Assembly: GCF_900103345.1 (NCBI RefSeq)
Contig: NZ_LT629702.1
Location: 1,922,001-1,986,000, forward strand
From: Pseudomonas azotoformans
GTDB lineage: Bacteria > Pseudomonadota > Gammaproteobacteria > Pseudomonadales > Pseudomonadaceae
Reading direction: 5' to 3'
DNA length: 64,000 nt
Part shown: positions 63,194 through 64,000 of the stretch, in pieces
Layout of the letters: the number at the start of each line of letters is the position of its first letter
How positions within the stretch are numbered: position 1 is the first letter of the stretch
Position numbers and translations under genes: made by a program
The notes under the pieces: generated by a model
What the model saw: the letters and a program-made list of their open reading frames with translations, nothing else
Told to the model about the DNA's origin: nothing
Databases searched by the model: none

Positions 63194-64000
63194 ATGCTGC
63201 GGATCAGTCAGTACTTGCGTACCCTCGCCGGCCGCTGCCCGCCGCCGCGCGCTTCAACACCCGGCAGCGACCGCCCGCCGGTGGTGATCTGGAACCTGCT
63301 CAGGCGTTGCAACCTCACCTGCAAACACTGCTACGCCACCAGCGCCGACAGCGTGTTTCGCGATGAGCTGGACACCGAAGCGGCGCTGCGGGTGATCGAT
63401 GATTTGCACGCGGCGGGCGTGCGCGTGCTGATCCTGTCGGGCGGTGAACCGCTGCTGCGCGAGGACCTGTTCCAGCTCAGCGCCTATGCCCGCGACAAGG
63501 GCTTTTTCGTCGCCCTGTCGACCAATGGCACGCTGATCGATGAGCAGAATATCCAGCAGATTGCCGACGCGCGTTTCGACTACGTCGGCATCAGCATCGA
63601 CGGCCTGGAGGCGACCCACGACGCGTTTCGCCAACTGCACGGCAGCTTCCAGCGCTCGATGCACGCCATTCGCCTGTGCCGCGAAGCCGGGATCCGCGTG
63701 GGGCTGCGCACCACGTTGACCCAGGCCAACCACGCGCAACTGCCGCAGTTGCTGGCGTTGATGCGCGCCTACGATGTGCAGAAGTTCTACCTGTCGCACC
63801 TCAACTACAGCGGGCGCGGCAAGCGCAGCCGCTTGCTGGATGCACACCGGCAGATGAGCCGTGACGCCATGACGCTGATTTTCCAGCAGGCCTGGCATGA
63901 CATCGAACAGGGTATCGACAGCGATTTCGTCAGCGGCAACAACGACGCCGACGCCGTGCTGTTGCTGCAATGGGTGCACCAGCACCTGCCCGAACACTAC
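63194..64000 (+). CDS. nirJ: NirJ, radical-SAM d1 haem biosynthesis protein, N-terminal part
   Basis: 269 codons to the window edge. The radical-SAM cluster is CNLTCKHCYAT, with SGGEPLLREDL and STNGTLID. NirJ swaps propionate side chains for oxo groups during d1 haem formation. GAAGGAG lies before the ATG. nirE and nirN are expected beyond the edge. Confidence 0.94.
   Translation, partial: MLRISQYLRTLAGRCPPPRASTPGSDRPPVVIWNLLRRCNLTCKHCYATSADSVFRDELDTEAALRVIDDLHAAGVRVLILSGGEPLLREDLFQLSAYARDKGFFVALSTNGTLIDEQNIQQIADARFDYVGISIDGLEATHDAFRQLHGSFQRSMHAIRLCREAGIRVGLRTTLTQANHAQLPQLLALMRAYDVQKFYLSHLNYSGRGKRSRLLDAHRQMSRDAMTLIFQQAWHDIEQGIDSDFVSGNNDADAVLLLQWVHQHLPEHY

Overview
The window comes from a GC-rich Pseudomonas chromosome, most likely the P. 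fluorescens group. Support for this is the lexA2-imuA-imuB-dnaE2 mutagenesis operon, REP/REPIN repeats with arms such as GTGGGAGGGGGCTTGCCCCC, and a complete nar-nir-nor denitrification set with Anr/Dnr-type sites. No rRNA, tRNA, transposase or CRISPR array was seen.

Layout. 1-3190: SOS mutagenesis operon (minus strand) with a LexA2-type operator; a REPIN lies inside the 5' coding part of dnaE2. 3384-8668: an Rhs toxin of 1622 residues with its putative immunity gene. 8703-16346: housekeeping and accessory genes (Nudix hydrolase, SDR, alpha/beta hydrolase, an FMN 2-hydroxyacid dehydrogenase with an in-frame stop at codon 8, DeoR regulator, PfpI/DJ-1 protein, hemerythrin-like protein, DUF3079). 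16454-19571: a Fur-box-controlled ftrABCD ferrous iron uptake operon. 19686-21305: a chemoreceptor.

21375-64000 is an anaerobic-life region. It holds class III ribonucleotide reductase (nrdD, a separate glycyl-radical peptide, nrdG); the nitrate reductase operon narK1-narK2-narGHJI-ppiC-moaA, divergent from narXL; pdxH-moaB-moeA-ubiUVT (molybdopterin and O2-independent ubiquinone synthesis); nnrS and dnr; norCBD; nirQ-norE-norF; and nirSMCFDLGHJ, which runs off the right edge. TTGAY-N4-RTCAA Anr/Dnr-type boxes precede nrdD, narK1, pdxH, nnrS/dnr, norC and nirQ/nirS, so one oxygen/NO circuit probably controls most of the region.

An AT-richer island (51526-55652) sits between norC and norF. 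It reads as an uncharacterised ribosomal-peptide (RiPP) cluster: a 58-residue precursor with a double-glycine leader and a 12-residue core ending in Gly, a ThiF/E1-like adenylating enzyme, a GNAT acetyltransferase, a peptidase-containing (C39) ABC exporter, and an adaptor protein reduced to its membrane anchor. This is the most novel object in the window.

A roughly 300-bp hairpin-rich repeat occurs five times. Four copies form two mirror-image pairs around REP/REPINs (24364-25141 and 39196-39969), and one deleted copy lies at 55792-56015. DNA flanking these loci is strongly strand-skewed (G over C on the left, C over G on the right).
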